DNA of 64,000 bases, taken from assembly GCA_023055505.1 (NCBI GenBank), contig JALIRH010000013.1, positions 2,728,001-2,792,000 of the forward strand. The letters are read 5' to 3'. The notes beneath the pieces were generated by a model, which saw only the letters and a program-made list of their open reading frames with translations, was not told the DNA's origin and ran no database searches. Below, in pieces: positions 24,685-37,445 of this stretch (its first letter is position 1; the number at the start of each line of letters is the position of its first letter). Origin of the DNA: Callipepla californica brunnescens. Taxonomy: Eukaryota; Chordata; Aves; Galliformes; Odontophoridae. The position numbers and the translations under genes are program-made.

Positions 24685-26888
24685 GGTCACTCACAGGGCT
24701 CAAAAGAAGAGCAGCTCTGATTCTGAGCTTTAGCACAGGGTTCTCAAGCAACGGCAAAACCCCGTTTTCACTCTGCACGGAACGTGGTGTTTTGTCACTG
24801 ATTAGGATAAGGTGACTGAAGAGTGGGAAATGAGCTGTAGCACCCTGGGTCTGCTCTTTGCTGTCGGATGGAAAACGCCAGGTAATGGAATAAAACGTTA
24901 GCTGTGTTTCCCCTCGCTGTGTGAAACTTGGCTAGCACTTCAGGACAGGAACGGCACTTTTACAGGAATTATATCAAATCTGAGTGAATCTTCATTCTTT
25001 GCTTTTAATTACTTCTTTGTCAAATTCATTTTTAAAAGGTCTTACTCAGTTTAGAAGATCTCTGCAACACTTGGGACAACACAGAGATACCGTAACAAAT
25101 CCCACTGTGACTGCACCTTGCAAACACAAGTGGCTCTGCGTCCTGGGGTAGATGCTAGAAGAAAAGCAGAAGCTACAGAACATCTGTCAGCTGTGTTTCT
25201 CATCTCTAAGGCACTGACAAAGTTTTTCAAGTACGGAGACAACACAGATTAATTCTGGAATCTGAACAAAAGAAGCAAAACAGTAACAGCACAACAATCT
25301 CATACATATAAGGAATGAAGTACACTTTGTCCTTCCATCCTGGCAGCTCCTTTCGCAGCCGTCGTGTGCATCACTGGTGTGCTCACACTGCACAAAGGCA
25401 GACAGTGTCCTGCCTGGGACAGCAGCACGGAGCACTCCCCGAGTCCTGCAGCTCTAGTGGCTGAGCCTGCTGAAGCAGCAGGCATCCTCCTGCTCATGAT
25501 GAGGAGCTTCAGATGCAGCCTTGCATTTTCACCTTTCAGACCTTCCCCAAACAAATAAATAGTTCACCCAGTGACTGAGATGGGACACCTTTGTATTTTG
25601 AAGTCTTAGTAAAGGTTACGTTCAACATTTAGGGCCCAACTGAGGAAAAAGAAATCCTTAATTGAGATTGAATGTGAACACTCAAACGGTGTCCTAAAAA
25701 AGAGCACATATGTTCAAAAGCTGAAGGGACTGTTTCATCACAGTCTCACAAGAGCACAGAACATGCGATGAGGGATGGTGATAGGCAAGTGACAGCAAGG
25801 TCCCACGTCCCAGGGTGCTGCCTCACTACACGGGGTGAGGGCGGGCAGTCGCTACCTGCCATCCCCAGAGCAGCTGTCCCTGCTGAAGAAGGAGATCTCA
25901 GAGGAGCAGTCTGCACACCTCCTTTTAGCAGCAGAATTCCTGGCATCCATGGACAAGTAAGCGTCACATACATAGCACAGAGCCCACTCCTGAGACGGCT
26001 CAGAACTGCCTCCGAAGAAGCCACTGAACTCCAGGAAACAGCAACAGCCAGGCTGAAATTGCCACAGTGAAAACAATGTCTATTTTTGTTTGTATCGGCA
26101 CCAGCTCACCAGGATGGGAGAGCAACAGGAAAACAAGTGCCTGGAGTACCGCTGCTCGCTGGTGGGGAAGCTGTGTTTTCTGCAAGGAAGCAGCTTGTCA
26201 CCGTGCTGCTCTCATTTGTGACCGTGCCAGCAATTAACTGCCAGCGACCTATCCCACGTGAGGTCCCCACCGTTACCCACAGACTGAGATTTAGGACCCT
26301 CACACATCCAGCTCGGAAGGACAACCATAATTAAGAAGCAATACGACAGTGCGTGGAGACAGCAAAGCACTGCTGAAATTCAAGAGAGGAGGGAAATCAG
26401 ACCAAGGGTAGTGGAAAAAAAGAAGAACGTTGCTGTTGGAAATCTGACTGCAAACGCAGAGGTCAAAAATATTTTCTTTGCCATTTCAAAAACATCGGAC
26501 TCTGCTGAACTTGAACCTCAGGTTGAATAAAACATTAGCGGTTAACAGCAGATGAAGCAGCCAGGGAGGGAAGCATCACCTCAGCGCTCCTCTGACGCTC
26601 CTCAGCAGTGAGCACGCACACACTCAGCACAGAAAGCGAACCCGTAACCTTCTGAAAATTCAAGTTTCTAAACAGAAATTGTTTTTAGTAGCTACGTAGG
26701 AAAAAATAAAAGAGAGACAAAAAGCTCCAGGGAGCCAAATTAACCTTCTTCTATCAACAACTCATTTGTAGGGCTGGGCACATCTCTAAGTTGTGAAATC
26801 TCTGACGCACACAAGTCACCGAGGCTGGAATCAAGAAAAAGTGAAAATGAAGTGTTTGTGTCGACTGATTCCAAAAGCAAAACAATGC

Positions 26889-26905
26889 ATTCATTCATTC
26901 ATTCA
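26889..26905. repeat. (ATTC)n microsatellite
   Basis: Four tandem ATTC units. Confidence 0.85.
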
Positions 26906-28945
26906 GATATCTGCCTGTGGCTGGCTGATTGAAAAGGCCAAAATTTGAGGCCCACCTGAAAATTTGAGACAAATCACGCTGTTAAAATGAGCTTGGATAG
27001 TGCTCTGCAGAATAAAGAAACCCAGTCTCGCTCACAGATGACTTGTAAACTGTGTGTTGCAGCAAGGCCCTTCTCCTCTCCGCACGAGACAGGATGAGGG
27101 GATGAAAAAAGCAACTTTACAGGATAAATAAATAAACTCCACAAGTAATTCAGATATGAAACATTTAAAGCCCACATCTTCTGCGCAAGGTACCCCCTCA
27201 GACACTCAGAACAGCTGCTTTTAATAGCCAGGCTCCCAACACATCACAACATCTTGGATGCTTGTGCAAGCAGTCAGTTTTCTCAGCCAAACTCTGTCCC
27301 AAAGACATAACTGCTGGGGCTCTCTGCTCACCCAGAGAGCAGAGGCTGTAATCTGAATGGAGCAAGCTGCCCAGCTGACCTGCAGGGCAATGCCCGCTGC
27401 TGAGGGCCACGTCCACACAGCTCTGACATTCAGAGAGCTGTGCATCAGATTTGAGCTGAGCTTGCTCTTACTGTGACATAATTTGGCTGTCAGTCATTAC
27501 ATCCAAGTTTCCTTAATCTCTATTTAAGGAATAAAACAAAAAAGCAATCCAGATTAGAAAAAATAAAGTCTTCAAAACCTGCAGATAATACAAGATTTTA
27601 TAGGGAAGAGGAAAAGAGCAAGAGGAAGCTGGAATATAAAAAACGTCGAGAAGAGAGCTCGTACGATTTCAACAACATCCAGCTGCAATTCAATCCCTGC
27701 TTCAGCTGTTATCTCTAAATCGATCCAGATCTGCCCAGAAATGTTTTATTAGCTATATGGGCCCACAGTTATATATAGGAAGCACAGGAAATAGCAGTTT
27801 CTATTTCTTTATCTTTACTGTGGTTCAACTTTTAAACTTATTTACCTTGAAAGTGCTCAGGGATTGCAGTATTAATTATTTTCAAAGGACGTTCAATGCA
27901 ATGGTGGCCCAGAATTGATGAGTATATAAAAAAATAATAAAGAAAGAGAATTAATTGGGGATCCTGGGACCTTATTAAAGTCTATTCTTGATTGAAAGTT
28001 CCTTGACTTTCTTCTGCTGAACTTCTCTGGATAACTTAACTGCGTTTTGACTTTAAAAATACCATTTGGTGGAGAAAAATAACCAAAGCTTAAAGAGGTG
28101 TAAGGATACACCTGTAAGAAAGAAGAGCTGGATGGGGCTTTCCTTCCAGAGCCCCATGCAGGATCTGGGGCTTCGGGGCTGTGCATACACACCATCTCTT
28201 TGCATCACCTACCTCACAAGTCTGAGCAAGCTTCTTAAAAGCCTCAGCCAATCCTACAGCTTCACACAGAAAACTCAACAGGCAAAAGAAAAAATCGGTA
28301 AATCTTCAATGGCATTGTGAAAAGCAGTTCCGACAGCCAGCATCAGCACGAGTTTTTTCTCATCTCATCGACAGGCAGCTTCAGCGCTCCTTCGGCCACG
28401 GAGCCCCAAGAGCCTTCTCCATTTCTCAGCACTAAAGCTCCCAGCTGCACATAATCCATCCAGCACTCAGCTTTAACGGGCTGTTTTTTTCTCCCCGCTG
28501 GTATCACACCACCAACTTCAGAAGTTTACACAGAACATAGAAACGTTCATCAAAACTGCACACGACCAGCACTTGTTCCGTGCTCGGCTTTGTTCCCAAG
28601 GCCTGTGTCTTTGACCAGACCAAATCACATCATTCCCTGGCAATATGTTTGCTGACCTTTTCCATGGTGATGAAAATCTCCTTTAGCATCTCCAGAGATG
28701 ATCCTTTCATAGAAATCCCATGCTCCCCTCCCAGCACCTGTACAGGAGGCAGGAACTGCTGCCCAAGCTGGGCCTAGAAGGGGTGCACGGATCTTTCTTT
28801 TTCATTTTCACTGTATTCATAAATGAAGCAAGGAGGAATAAAGCACTTACAAAGTACCTCTGAAAGGAGAACGTACATTTCATAAGCAGAATACTTCTGC
28901 TCTGAACTAATGCCGGAGGGTAACGGGGGAAGCTGAATAACTTAC

Positions 28946-28954
28946 CCTGAGCTG
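28946..28954 (-). other. possible 9-nt microexon
   Basis: On the minus strand a very strong polypyrimidine tract (TTTCTATTTTGTTTTTTAG) is followed by only nine bases, CAGCTCAGG, and then a consensus donor GTAAGT. The length would preserve frame (codons Q, L, R in phase 0). Known neuronal microexons have this architecture of a strong acceptor directly beside a strong donor. No neighbouring exon is established, so it may be a decoy splice-site pair. Confidence 0.15.
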
Positions 28955-30465
28955 CTAAAAAACAAAATAGAAATAAAAAAAGGATTTTTTCTAGTGAAAG
29001 ATTTGTCTGAATTCTCCCTCCAGCTAAAAATTTGAAACCTGATTCATTTTTTCATGCAAGTCAACAATGTATTAATTTTTTAAATAGATTTATGGGCAAC
29101 AGCAAAGGGAGCAAGCCCAGGCTGAGTCACACCGCACAGCCTCGGATGCTTACTGCTCAGTTGGGTTTTGCTGGTGTAGAGGACCAGGCTGAGGGACAGC
29201 CCCACACCTTTAGGCCAGATAACGAACGTGCACTTGTGAAGCAGCCAGCAGCTGGGAGCTGCTGCCCCAGGGACTCGTGCACAAAGCGAGCTGCCTTTCC
29301 TGAGGACACAGCCTTTCCCAGCAGCTGCTGCTGAGAAGCTTCCCCCTACCCCTGCTGGCTGGCTGCCACCAGGGAGGGAAGGCCATGCCAGGGCTGCCCT
29401 TCTGCAAAACCTTCCTGAGCGTTTGAAGAGGAAAACAAAGCCCTCGAATACACGGGGATAAAGTAAGCGCGTTGAAAAAAAAACACTTCCCTTTTGATCA
29501 AAAAGAAAGTTCTAACTTTGCTTAGTTTCTATGTAGGAAACAGACCAACAATCCACCCATTTCTACAGAGCACTAAGAGCTCAGCAGAACTGGACAGCTT
29601 TAATAAGCAGCCCTGGCGAACGACTGGAATGAAACCATTCTCCTGCAGGCTCCCTCCACCGAGACAAAGCCTGTATTTTAACTTCAGCCAGAGCTCTGTT
29701 TCAGACTGTGCACATTGTCCTCTAAAACCGCTGAAAAGGGAACGGTGGGCAGATGGAGATGAGCAGGGACCCAGCGGAGACAGTTCAGGCAAAGCCTTTC
29801 TAGCTTCTGCACATGGCAGCAACAGCTCCAACTGCAGACTTGCTGCAAAGGAGCTCCACCTGAGAACTGAGGAACTGATACAGGACAGAATTAAGGCCAA
29901 AGCTCACGCCGCAGCCAAGCAATCCTGAAACAAGGCTCCACCGCGGCTGTGTTCTGCCTTCAGCTTTCACACAACAGGGATCAGACCCAGCACAACCTCA
30001 CCCACTGGAAGGCAGATGGCAAGTCAGCTTCACCACTTGGTCATGTCAGCCCCCAGCCATCACACACCCTGGCAAGCAGGAGACACTGGTTTGACCTAGA
30101 CATTCAAGCAGTGGATTCAGCTCCATTCTCCATGTCAGCTCCCCCAGTCCCAGCGTGGTAGCACCGCACTAAATAAAAGCAACACAACCCAGGAAAAGAG
30201 TCCCGGGTCACCAAAACAGTATGGGAAGAAAACAGTGCACACATGGATGCATATTAAGAATAGCAACAGCAGAGTCTGAGAATGACCGAGGAGGAAGGAC
30301 GTGGTACAGCTGTGCCCCGTGCAGCACCACTGGCCAAAACGCTGCAGGGCCTCTGAGTGCTAAGAATATGACAGCTGGAAGTAAAAGGAGAGCAAGCAGA
30401 GGAGCTCATCTTGCTTCAACTTCAGATCCTCGTTTTAACTTGAGGAAATTCAATTAGTTTCTACC
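28955..30465. other. non-coding DNA with a two-strand open patch
   Basis: Between 29494 and 29928 a 144-codon plus-strand frame overlaps a 123-codon minus-strand frame. The plus-strand peptide ends in a charged part (...HLRTEELIQDRIKAKAH...), but I see no domain and no convincing acceptor. Modest CpG retention occurs (GCGAACGAC, ACCGAG, CACGCCGCAG, CACCGCGG). I make no call. Confidence 0.35.
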
Positions 30466-30725
30466 CAGAAGCAGTTTAGCTGCCATTGTTGGCAATCAAT
30501 GGTCCCTAAATGCTGAGAATCTGGCAAGTGTTCAATGTGCTGGCAGAGAGGCTTTCCTAATTAAAGATGTCACTTTTCCAGCTAATTTAAGTCTGCCATC
30601 TCTTTAAAGTACCAATTGCCACAACAAAATATGAATAGGAAATTGACTTTCTGTGCATCTGTTTTTGCAAAATACTTCCTCCGAGTCATATGTTGCAGCT
30701 TAAATGCCTTAGGTCACTTGCTGAG
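30466..30725. promoter_or_regulatory. candidate conserved non-coding block
   Basis: Moderately AT-rich, complex sequence with TTCAATTAGTTTC, GGCAATCAATGG (PBX-like), CCTAATTAAAGATG and GCTAATTTAAG homeodomain-type cores. It has no repeats and no open frame. The texture is typical of vertebrate conserved non-coding elements. Support is composition and motifs only. Confidence 0.3.
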
Positions 30726-33700
30726 AGGCAACAGCAGAGCTTTGCTCTACATCTCCAGTCCCTCCTAAACAGAGAAAAGTAAGAGGTGGTTCAGTACTCT
30801 ACGGGTATGAGATAGGTATTTCTTGGCATTCCTATCTCCAGCCAGTTGTACTGTATTGTCTGAAACTGATTTTGTTAGGATAAAAGAACAACAAAATCCC
30901 CACTGAATCAGTCAGCTTATCTAAATAGATCCCCCTGCGCTCTGCACTTATCCCTTATCCTCACAGCAACCCCAGGGACGGGCAAGCACATTATTTCTGC
31001 TGCAAGGAAACGTGCACGGGTAGGGCTGGGACACAGAGATTGCCAGATTTCTAACTAGTCACATTTCTGATAAAAGTTACTTAGCTCCTTTCAGTAACAG
31101 CTAAGCTACGTATCACTCTCTAAGGACTCCAGTTACCCCAAGACCTCAGCTAGTGGCATGTCAGGAGTCTTCATGCTTTTGGGCAACCAATGGAAAGCAG
31201 TATTTATGCTTCTGTGAACAGAATTCCTACTTTCAATAATAAAGCAATGTTGTACTTCTAGAGCAGTATTTAATGCAGTCCCAGCTACGCTCACTTCAGT
31301 GACTGCCATGGCCCCAGACTGCACAGCACCTTTACTATCCAGTCTGGGACAGCTGAGGGAGGGAGCACAACGTGTCCCTGCAGAGCTGCCTTCATCTGAA
31401 CAGCTTTGGCTTCCTCACTCCCCCTAATCTCTTATTTCATGGCCCATTTGTGAATCTGTGTGGAGCAAAGCATGCTACGTGTGCTGCTAATTCAGGCAGA
31501 GCAATAGAACCCGTATCTAAAGCAGTTTCCTGAATTCCCCAAACCTCTGACCAACAAAGCAGTTACAAGCAGGACATGGCATCTCCCTCCCCCTCCAAAG
31601 TGGAACTTTGCTTTTGCAGAACACCTGATACAGAGAGATGAAAGCTATCCACTATTTGGTTCCAAGAACAATAAAACCTTGATTTTCAGCTAGGACTTTA
31701 GATCTTATCAGCATACACTGCAGTTAGATCCAGCACGGACAAGGAACATTCACCAGCTGGTGCAGGTACTCGCGTGAGTGTTACTGACAGGATGCTGTGT
31801 TTCTGAAGCCTGGAAAGTCCATCTGAACAGAGAGAGTTGGTTAAACAGAAACAAGTCCTACATTATTTAGAATTGATTAAAACTTACTTTAAGTAATTCC
31901 TCTCCCACACCATCATTTGATCAGCTCTGTTTACAGTCTACGACTGCAGAGTAGAGGCGTGCAGCAGTAATGAGGCCGCGGGGCTCTCCCACCCCCAGGT
32001 ATGTCAGAACAGACCCACACTTCCTTCCTGAAATGGAAACCTCCTAACATTTGGTAGGAAGGAGGGAACATTTTATACTTAGATGTTTTCTCTCTGCCAC
32101 TGCAAGCTCAGCTATTCCCACTGCAGCAGGTCTGGGTGTCCTGGTCAGGAAGGGCAGGGTGACGAGCTGGTCAGGAGCTGAATGGAGGGACTGCACACCG
32201 AGCTGAGAGAGGTTGGATACATCCTTTCCTCTCATCCAGTTCCCTAGAAGTGAATTTGCTGAAGCTCTAATCCCTCTTCTAAACCTCCAAATGTATTGGC
32301 TGCATTCAGTAACACCAGGAGAGGGTGTAACTGCAATGGCAGCCCCATATTATTTGCAAATTGTTCTTCTAGGCTGTGACAAGGGCAAGTTTTTCCAAAC
32401 TCAGTTCGGCAATGTCATCCTCGTGCCCGGCTCCAGCCCTGGGGCTGGATGTTGACCTTCATACCCCACAACCAAGGTCAATGAGGCTTTCTTTTTTTAA
32501 AATTAAGTCACAGAGCACTGGAATGAACGCTATGCAGAACTAATTTGTAAGCCCAGCCGCAGTGTCGTTATGTCTGCATATTTGTCGGCATCCTCCCACC
32601 CTGTCCTCCATCATCAGTGGATTCAATACTTGGCCTGTCTGCCCTGACCCTGCTCCTTCCAAAGGAACACTGCCTTTGCCATTCTCATCCCTCCCAACCA
32701 ACCTCTCTTCAGACACTATGAGAGTGTGGAGCAGAGACAGGAATGAGCACGACAGTTAAAAGCACATACAGTTTTATGCCTGTATGCAGGTATGTGCACC
32801 TGCAGCATACTGTACACAGTAACGAGTTCAACTCCATATTTTGTATCAGCACATTTCTTTTTAACTCGGGGATAAGTTGTATCTATTCCTAGTTAATTTG
32901 TATCCGTAACAGCTACCCATGGAGGATCCATGAGAAACATGCAGGGCACTGCTTCTAACTTCTATGTTAATGAGAAATCACCTGCACAGAAACATCTGGC
33001 AAAGGGTGGGAAAGCAGTTATCCTGTAACACATGGCACTTGGCCTTCCAGGAACACACCACAGCCCTTCTCCACCTGAAAGGCTCAGCAGGTTGGCACCT
33101 GAGGCAGCAGCAAGCCCAAACTGTGGCAAGGCAACCCACGGCCACTGCTGTGTCTTGTTCCCTCGCACTGCCTTCCCTGAGTGCCCCCAGGTCCCCACGC
33201 TGCTCCCTTAACTCCCATGGGGAGGGAAGAGGCTGAGCTACACCTTGTCCACGCTGCGCTAAGGACAGACCAAAGCTCTCCCCATGGCAACAACACCTGG
33301 CGAAGGAGCGGGGGCCAAGGCAGTTTCTGGAAAGACGAAGCACGCTTCTGTGCTTGGCAGGGACACCACGGATGACCACGAGCACAGAGAGCAGCAGGAC
33401 CAGCCTCCCTGGCTCACACAGCCCCGGAGCATCCCCAGGAACAGCTCTGCCCACCGCCCGGATCCGGGCTGCGTGTGCAGGGAGCAGGCTGGCACGCAGC
33501 CCCAGGAAGCGGTGGCAGGGATCTGCTTATTTCTGTTTTAACTATTCCCGATTTAATACTGTGGTTCAAAAGAAAAGAGAGGGGAAAAAAAAAATTGAGA
33601 AAAAGAAACCCAAAAACCTCAGTGTGGCTGCAGAGGGTGGCTTGTTCTCCAACCATCTGTGCTTCTGGCAGGAGCCATCCTGCTCCTACACACCCTTCTG

Positions 33701-36180
33701 CTCCCTGAAGTGTTACACAACTGTACAGCGAAGGAAAATCAACAGAATGAGCAAGTGGCCAAGCACGGAGCCTCCAGCAGGCTCACATGGCGCTGCAGAA
33801 CCTCCAGCCTCCCTCTCCCCAACCTGGCCACATTCGTTCTCCAGAGCTGCCCACCACGAGCTCTCAGGGCAGCACCACCACCCCATGGGCCCTCAGAGCA
33901 GCAGCAGCACACTGCTCCTTTCCCTGGGGCTGCCTGGCAAGCTGCAGCCAGCTCCTGGTGTGACCCCTAAAAACCACTCTGCTTTGCGACACCTCCGCTA
34001 CTCCCTCATCATTTCATCTCTGGATTAAGACTGCAAACTCTAGAAAACAATGGCTGATCTGTAGCCCCCGGCTACCAATCCAATCAGTCATCACTAATTG
34101 CTAGGGAGAGCAGGGAAGAACACCATAAAATCAAGGGCTATTGTTGCTCCCATCGCCCTCTCCTTCATCCTCCCCATGCCCTGCAGTTGCAGAGCACCCT
34201 GCCCACCCAGCACTGCCATCACTGCCATAAATCCAGCCACTCTCCATTCCCGTGGGTGGGCTGCTCTCCATCGCTGCCTTTCATTTCATGAGGGTTTCAG
34301 TTGATGCTGTTGCACAAAGCCCAGTGTAAAGCCCAAGTCTGGATCCGTAATTTTCCTATGCTCCACCATTTGAATCCATGATCTAAAACTACCTTGGTTG
34401 CCACAAAAATAGGAGCTAACAATCCCCTTTTGCCTTGCAATTAGGTCTCTAAACCACTTAACTATGGGAGCCAGATTTTCTAGCAGAGCTCATTCATAAA
34501 CAGAGTGAGCCAGCTGCAAAGTATTTATCATGGTCCAAATTCCCTCAGATTTTCAACATTTGGATCACAGGATTTTATTCTGGTCCAGGTCTAGGACTAA
34601 TGACTGAAAAAAATCATAGGAGACCAGATCAATCAGAACCTATTTCCATCAGAGAGCACAGCTTCTCCTTCAGCAGAAGGAAGTGCCAGTTCTTGCACAT
34701 TTAACCCTTACAACTTCTTCACCACTCTGCTAATAGTATGACTTGAAATTCCAAGATGCTGAAGAATTATTGAAACAAAGCAGAGGTGGTTCTGTGGGTT
34801 GTGTTTTTTTTGCTGATTAGCAAAAAATTGACTTCCACGTCAGACACCACTCTGTCAGACTGCCCCTCTGCTGCCATCTGTCACACGGCCACACAACGTA
34901 ATGGGACACTGGTGGGAGGTTCAGCCCCTACTGCTGTACCACCAACATCTGCCTCTGGTGTTGTGGGCCAAGAGAATAAAATAGGAGGCATTACTTTCAG
35001 AGCATCCCTTGTATACTGTGATCAACGCTCTGTGAATAAATGTCACATTTGTTATGCTTTCTTAAATAATCATTTCTTAAAAATCACCATCTTCTGCTAA
35101 AAGCAAGCTTATCTTTGAACCTAATTAACAGCTCAGAAAAGCGGTGACAACACGCACTTGAAATGTGCTATGCAGTTCTGCAAAGGTGACAGGGCAAAGC
35201 ATCACCCATGGGCTGGGTGATTTGTGAGACCGTGCTCCACAGGAAATCAACAGGATTTAAGCACTCAGGAATCTAACTCTCTTTTCAAAATGAGATCCGT
35301 ATAATTATTTTCTCTAATTATCGGGATACCGCAAAGAACACTGCAATCACCCAAACAAATCCCTCCTGCATTTCTGCCAAAGCTTTTTTCCTCTCTCCCC
35401 ACGCAGAAGGGACAAGTTAATAACCTGAAATACATCCTGGATTTCAATGAGTTCAAATCCTGAAGCGAACTTCTGGGCAGGTGCAGAAATCCAACCCCGC
35501 AGGGCTGAGAAAGAGAGAGCAATGGCTCAGCCTCAGATGGCGAGGGTCGTCCTGCCTGGGTGGATGAGCATTTCCAGGATCAGTGCCTACCCATCAGCAG
35601 TATCAACTCCTCCTTGATTGTCGCATGTCAGAGATTTAACAGCTTTTAAACACCATTTCTTTATGTTTATGACTGAATTAGAGCTCAGGAAGGCGGCCCG
35701 CATAATCACTGCACTTCCTCGGGATAAACTTCTGAGGGCATCTCCATCCCCAAAAGTCCTTCGGGCAGCGATGAAACATGGAGGAGGCTGAAGAGTGCTC
35801 ACCACGATGGCACGAGCTACCTCTCCGAACAGTCCTCAGTGCAGAATGGGGCACTCACAAGAGTTGCACAGAAAAGAAAGGAGACATTTCATTTTGCTTA
35901 CAGTACGCAGCAGTGACTTGTCTGCGTCACAGAAATCATTCAAACTCCCAGGCACCGATACCCACGGCGATATGAGAGTAACTTCAGAAGACAAGAGAAA
36001 CCTTGACTCACAAAACAGCATTTGGAAGCTTTCAAAGACTTTCTGCGTGTAACTGATTATCTGCTTTAAATTAATAACCCTTTTTCAGCTGCAGAGCAGA
36101 TCAGTTTCTGGCTACAGAACACAGCATACCCCAAAAACGCTGGTTACTGTAGCAGCACTTCAAGAAACGAACACACTGGC
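30726..36180. other. non-coding DNA, GC-richer patch at 33.0-34.0 kb
   Basis: From about 32980 to 33980 the sequence is GC-richer and open in several frames at once (224 codons plus at 33354; 158 codons minus at 32978). The translations are P-, S-, H- and C-rich. A polypurine run (GAGAGGGG followed by an A-run, about 33568-33605) crosses the longest frame and gives KKREGKKK-type filler. CpGs are not dense enough for an island. I take all of it as non-coding. Confidence 0.5.
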
Positions 36181-36425
36181 TGGTATCAGAAATCATAGGA
36201 GTGTTATTAACCTCTACTGAACACTGATCTAGATGCTTAGAAAATAAAATGCAGCTTAATTAAGCAATTTTATGTAAGAAACTCTGATTTGATAGTAAGT
36301 AGCTTAAATATCAGCTAGTACTTTCTTTTTCAAGCATTTCAATTACTATTAACAATAGAATGGGTGTTACTGCAATAGTAATTTCTCATGCCAGTAGAAA
36401 GGACTTTTAATATAAATTCATAATG
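36181..36425. promoter_or_regulatory. candidate conserved non-coding block
   Basis: AT-rich (CTTAATTAAGCAATTTTATG, TTTCAATTACTATTAACAAT, TTACTGCAATAGTAATTTC) with an 8-bp TTAATTAA palindrome. It is free of simple repeats and closed in all frames. It may be a homeodomain/SOX-type enhancer; evidence is motif texture only. Confidence 0.28.
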
Positions 36426-37342
36426 ATACCATTGTGTGGACCAGATTCCAATCTGGAAAGCACGCAGTGCATCTGAGATTGGTGCTCATGAATCAGAAGC
36501 TGGCTTCTCCCTGGGAATGCTGCGCCCATTTCCAACATCTCCTCGAGAACCTCCAGCAGTGCTGACTGCACACTGCATCAGAACCAGCATTACAAACCTG
36601 CGAGGTGTGCACTTACTCATGCTCCCTTAGATCCAAGCCCATTTCTCTGACACTGGAAATGGCACTTTTTCCCAGGAGTTATGTTAAAGACAAATGTGGA
36701 GCTACAGAAGTAACAGTGCGCATCACAACAGCAAGTCCTGCAAAACCTGGCCCTTACAGGCCCGGTGCTCTCAGCTCCTGCTATGTGACCAGCTGCTGGA
36801 GCAGGCTAGGACAGGATTGCTGCTCACTCAGAGCTGCAGCTGTGATGCTTCTGACCTGTGCTTTGAGGGCTTCCTGGGTAAATTCCTCAGGAAAGGAGCC
36901 AAAGGCATACAAAGGCATGTCCTACATCCATACAACAGCTGATGGATGAGGAAAAACAGATATCTGCTTAAAATGTAGGACAGCTAGAGATTTGTATTCA
37001 CAGTTCCACCACTGGTAACGGTGAGTAAGAGAGGACCTCGGGCTCACAGTGCTCTGTTTGGCTCTGGTAAAACTCCACAAGCAGCTCCTCTCCTAGAACA
37101 AGACTAAGTGCAGCCTGGCTAGGGGTTCTTGCAGGATTTCTAGACCTCCCTGGGCTTTGTGGCTTCACAGAATGCTATCTCCACACAAGCACTGAGAGTA
37201 CTCTGTGTAGGTGCTGGATGCTCTACACTGAGAAGTTTGCTGTTGCCTTCTGCACGTGACACTAAGCAGTCCTGAAGAGCTGTTCTCAAACTATAAAGCT
37301 GCAAAGGTTAACGATCCCACCAGCTGAGGAAAAACATCTCAC
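36426..37342. other. non-coding DNA, nothing recognisable
   Basis: Unique sequence with overlapping short frames. I recognise no repeat or motif cluster. Confidence 0.5.
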
Positions 37343-37445
37343 CTGTCTCATCCTCCAGTATGGAAGCAGCAAATGCACTCTGAGCTTTCTTTGCAGAAAT
37401 GGGACAACCGTGGCAGTTTTTCTAGGTTCAGAACAAATTTTCCAC
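37343..37445 (-). CDS. candidate coding exon, gene not recognised
   Basis: On the minus strand an acceptor (CACGCTATTTTTAG) precedes, and a strong donor (GACAG|GTGAGA) follows, a 103-nt segment. One frame is open throughout: one leading base then 34 codons, a basic peptide containing WKICSEPRKTATVV and VPFLQRKLRV and ending ...YWRMRQ in phase 0. A second frame stays open until just before the donor. The strong donor and balanced composition are the reasons for listing it. The short pyrimidine tract and the lack of a matching upstream exon are reasons for doubt. I do not recognise the protein. Confidence 0.17.

Larger units (their letters stand above)
22120..28945. other. non-coding DNA, nothing recognisable
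   Basis: A long stretch of unique sequence. It contains a run of twelve A at 23712-23723, a polypyrimidine tract at 24632-24684 and an (ATTC)n at 26889-26905. A MEF2-like TTATATATAG occurs near 27770. Donor-like ACTTAC at 23976-23981 (minus strand) has a fair acceptor, but the frame between them closes just before the donor. No gene is visible. Confidence 0.55.

Noticed and set aside
29360..29380. GCCACCAGGGAGGG, similar to a CTCF core
   Set aside because: Only the central part of the motif fits; a single partial match is expected by chance.
33354..34028. 224-codon plus-strand ORF, the longest in the window
   Set aside because: Crosses a polypurine/A-run tract giving K- and R-rich filler, overlaps other open frames on both strands, and has a P-, S-, H-rich composition with no domain.
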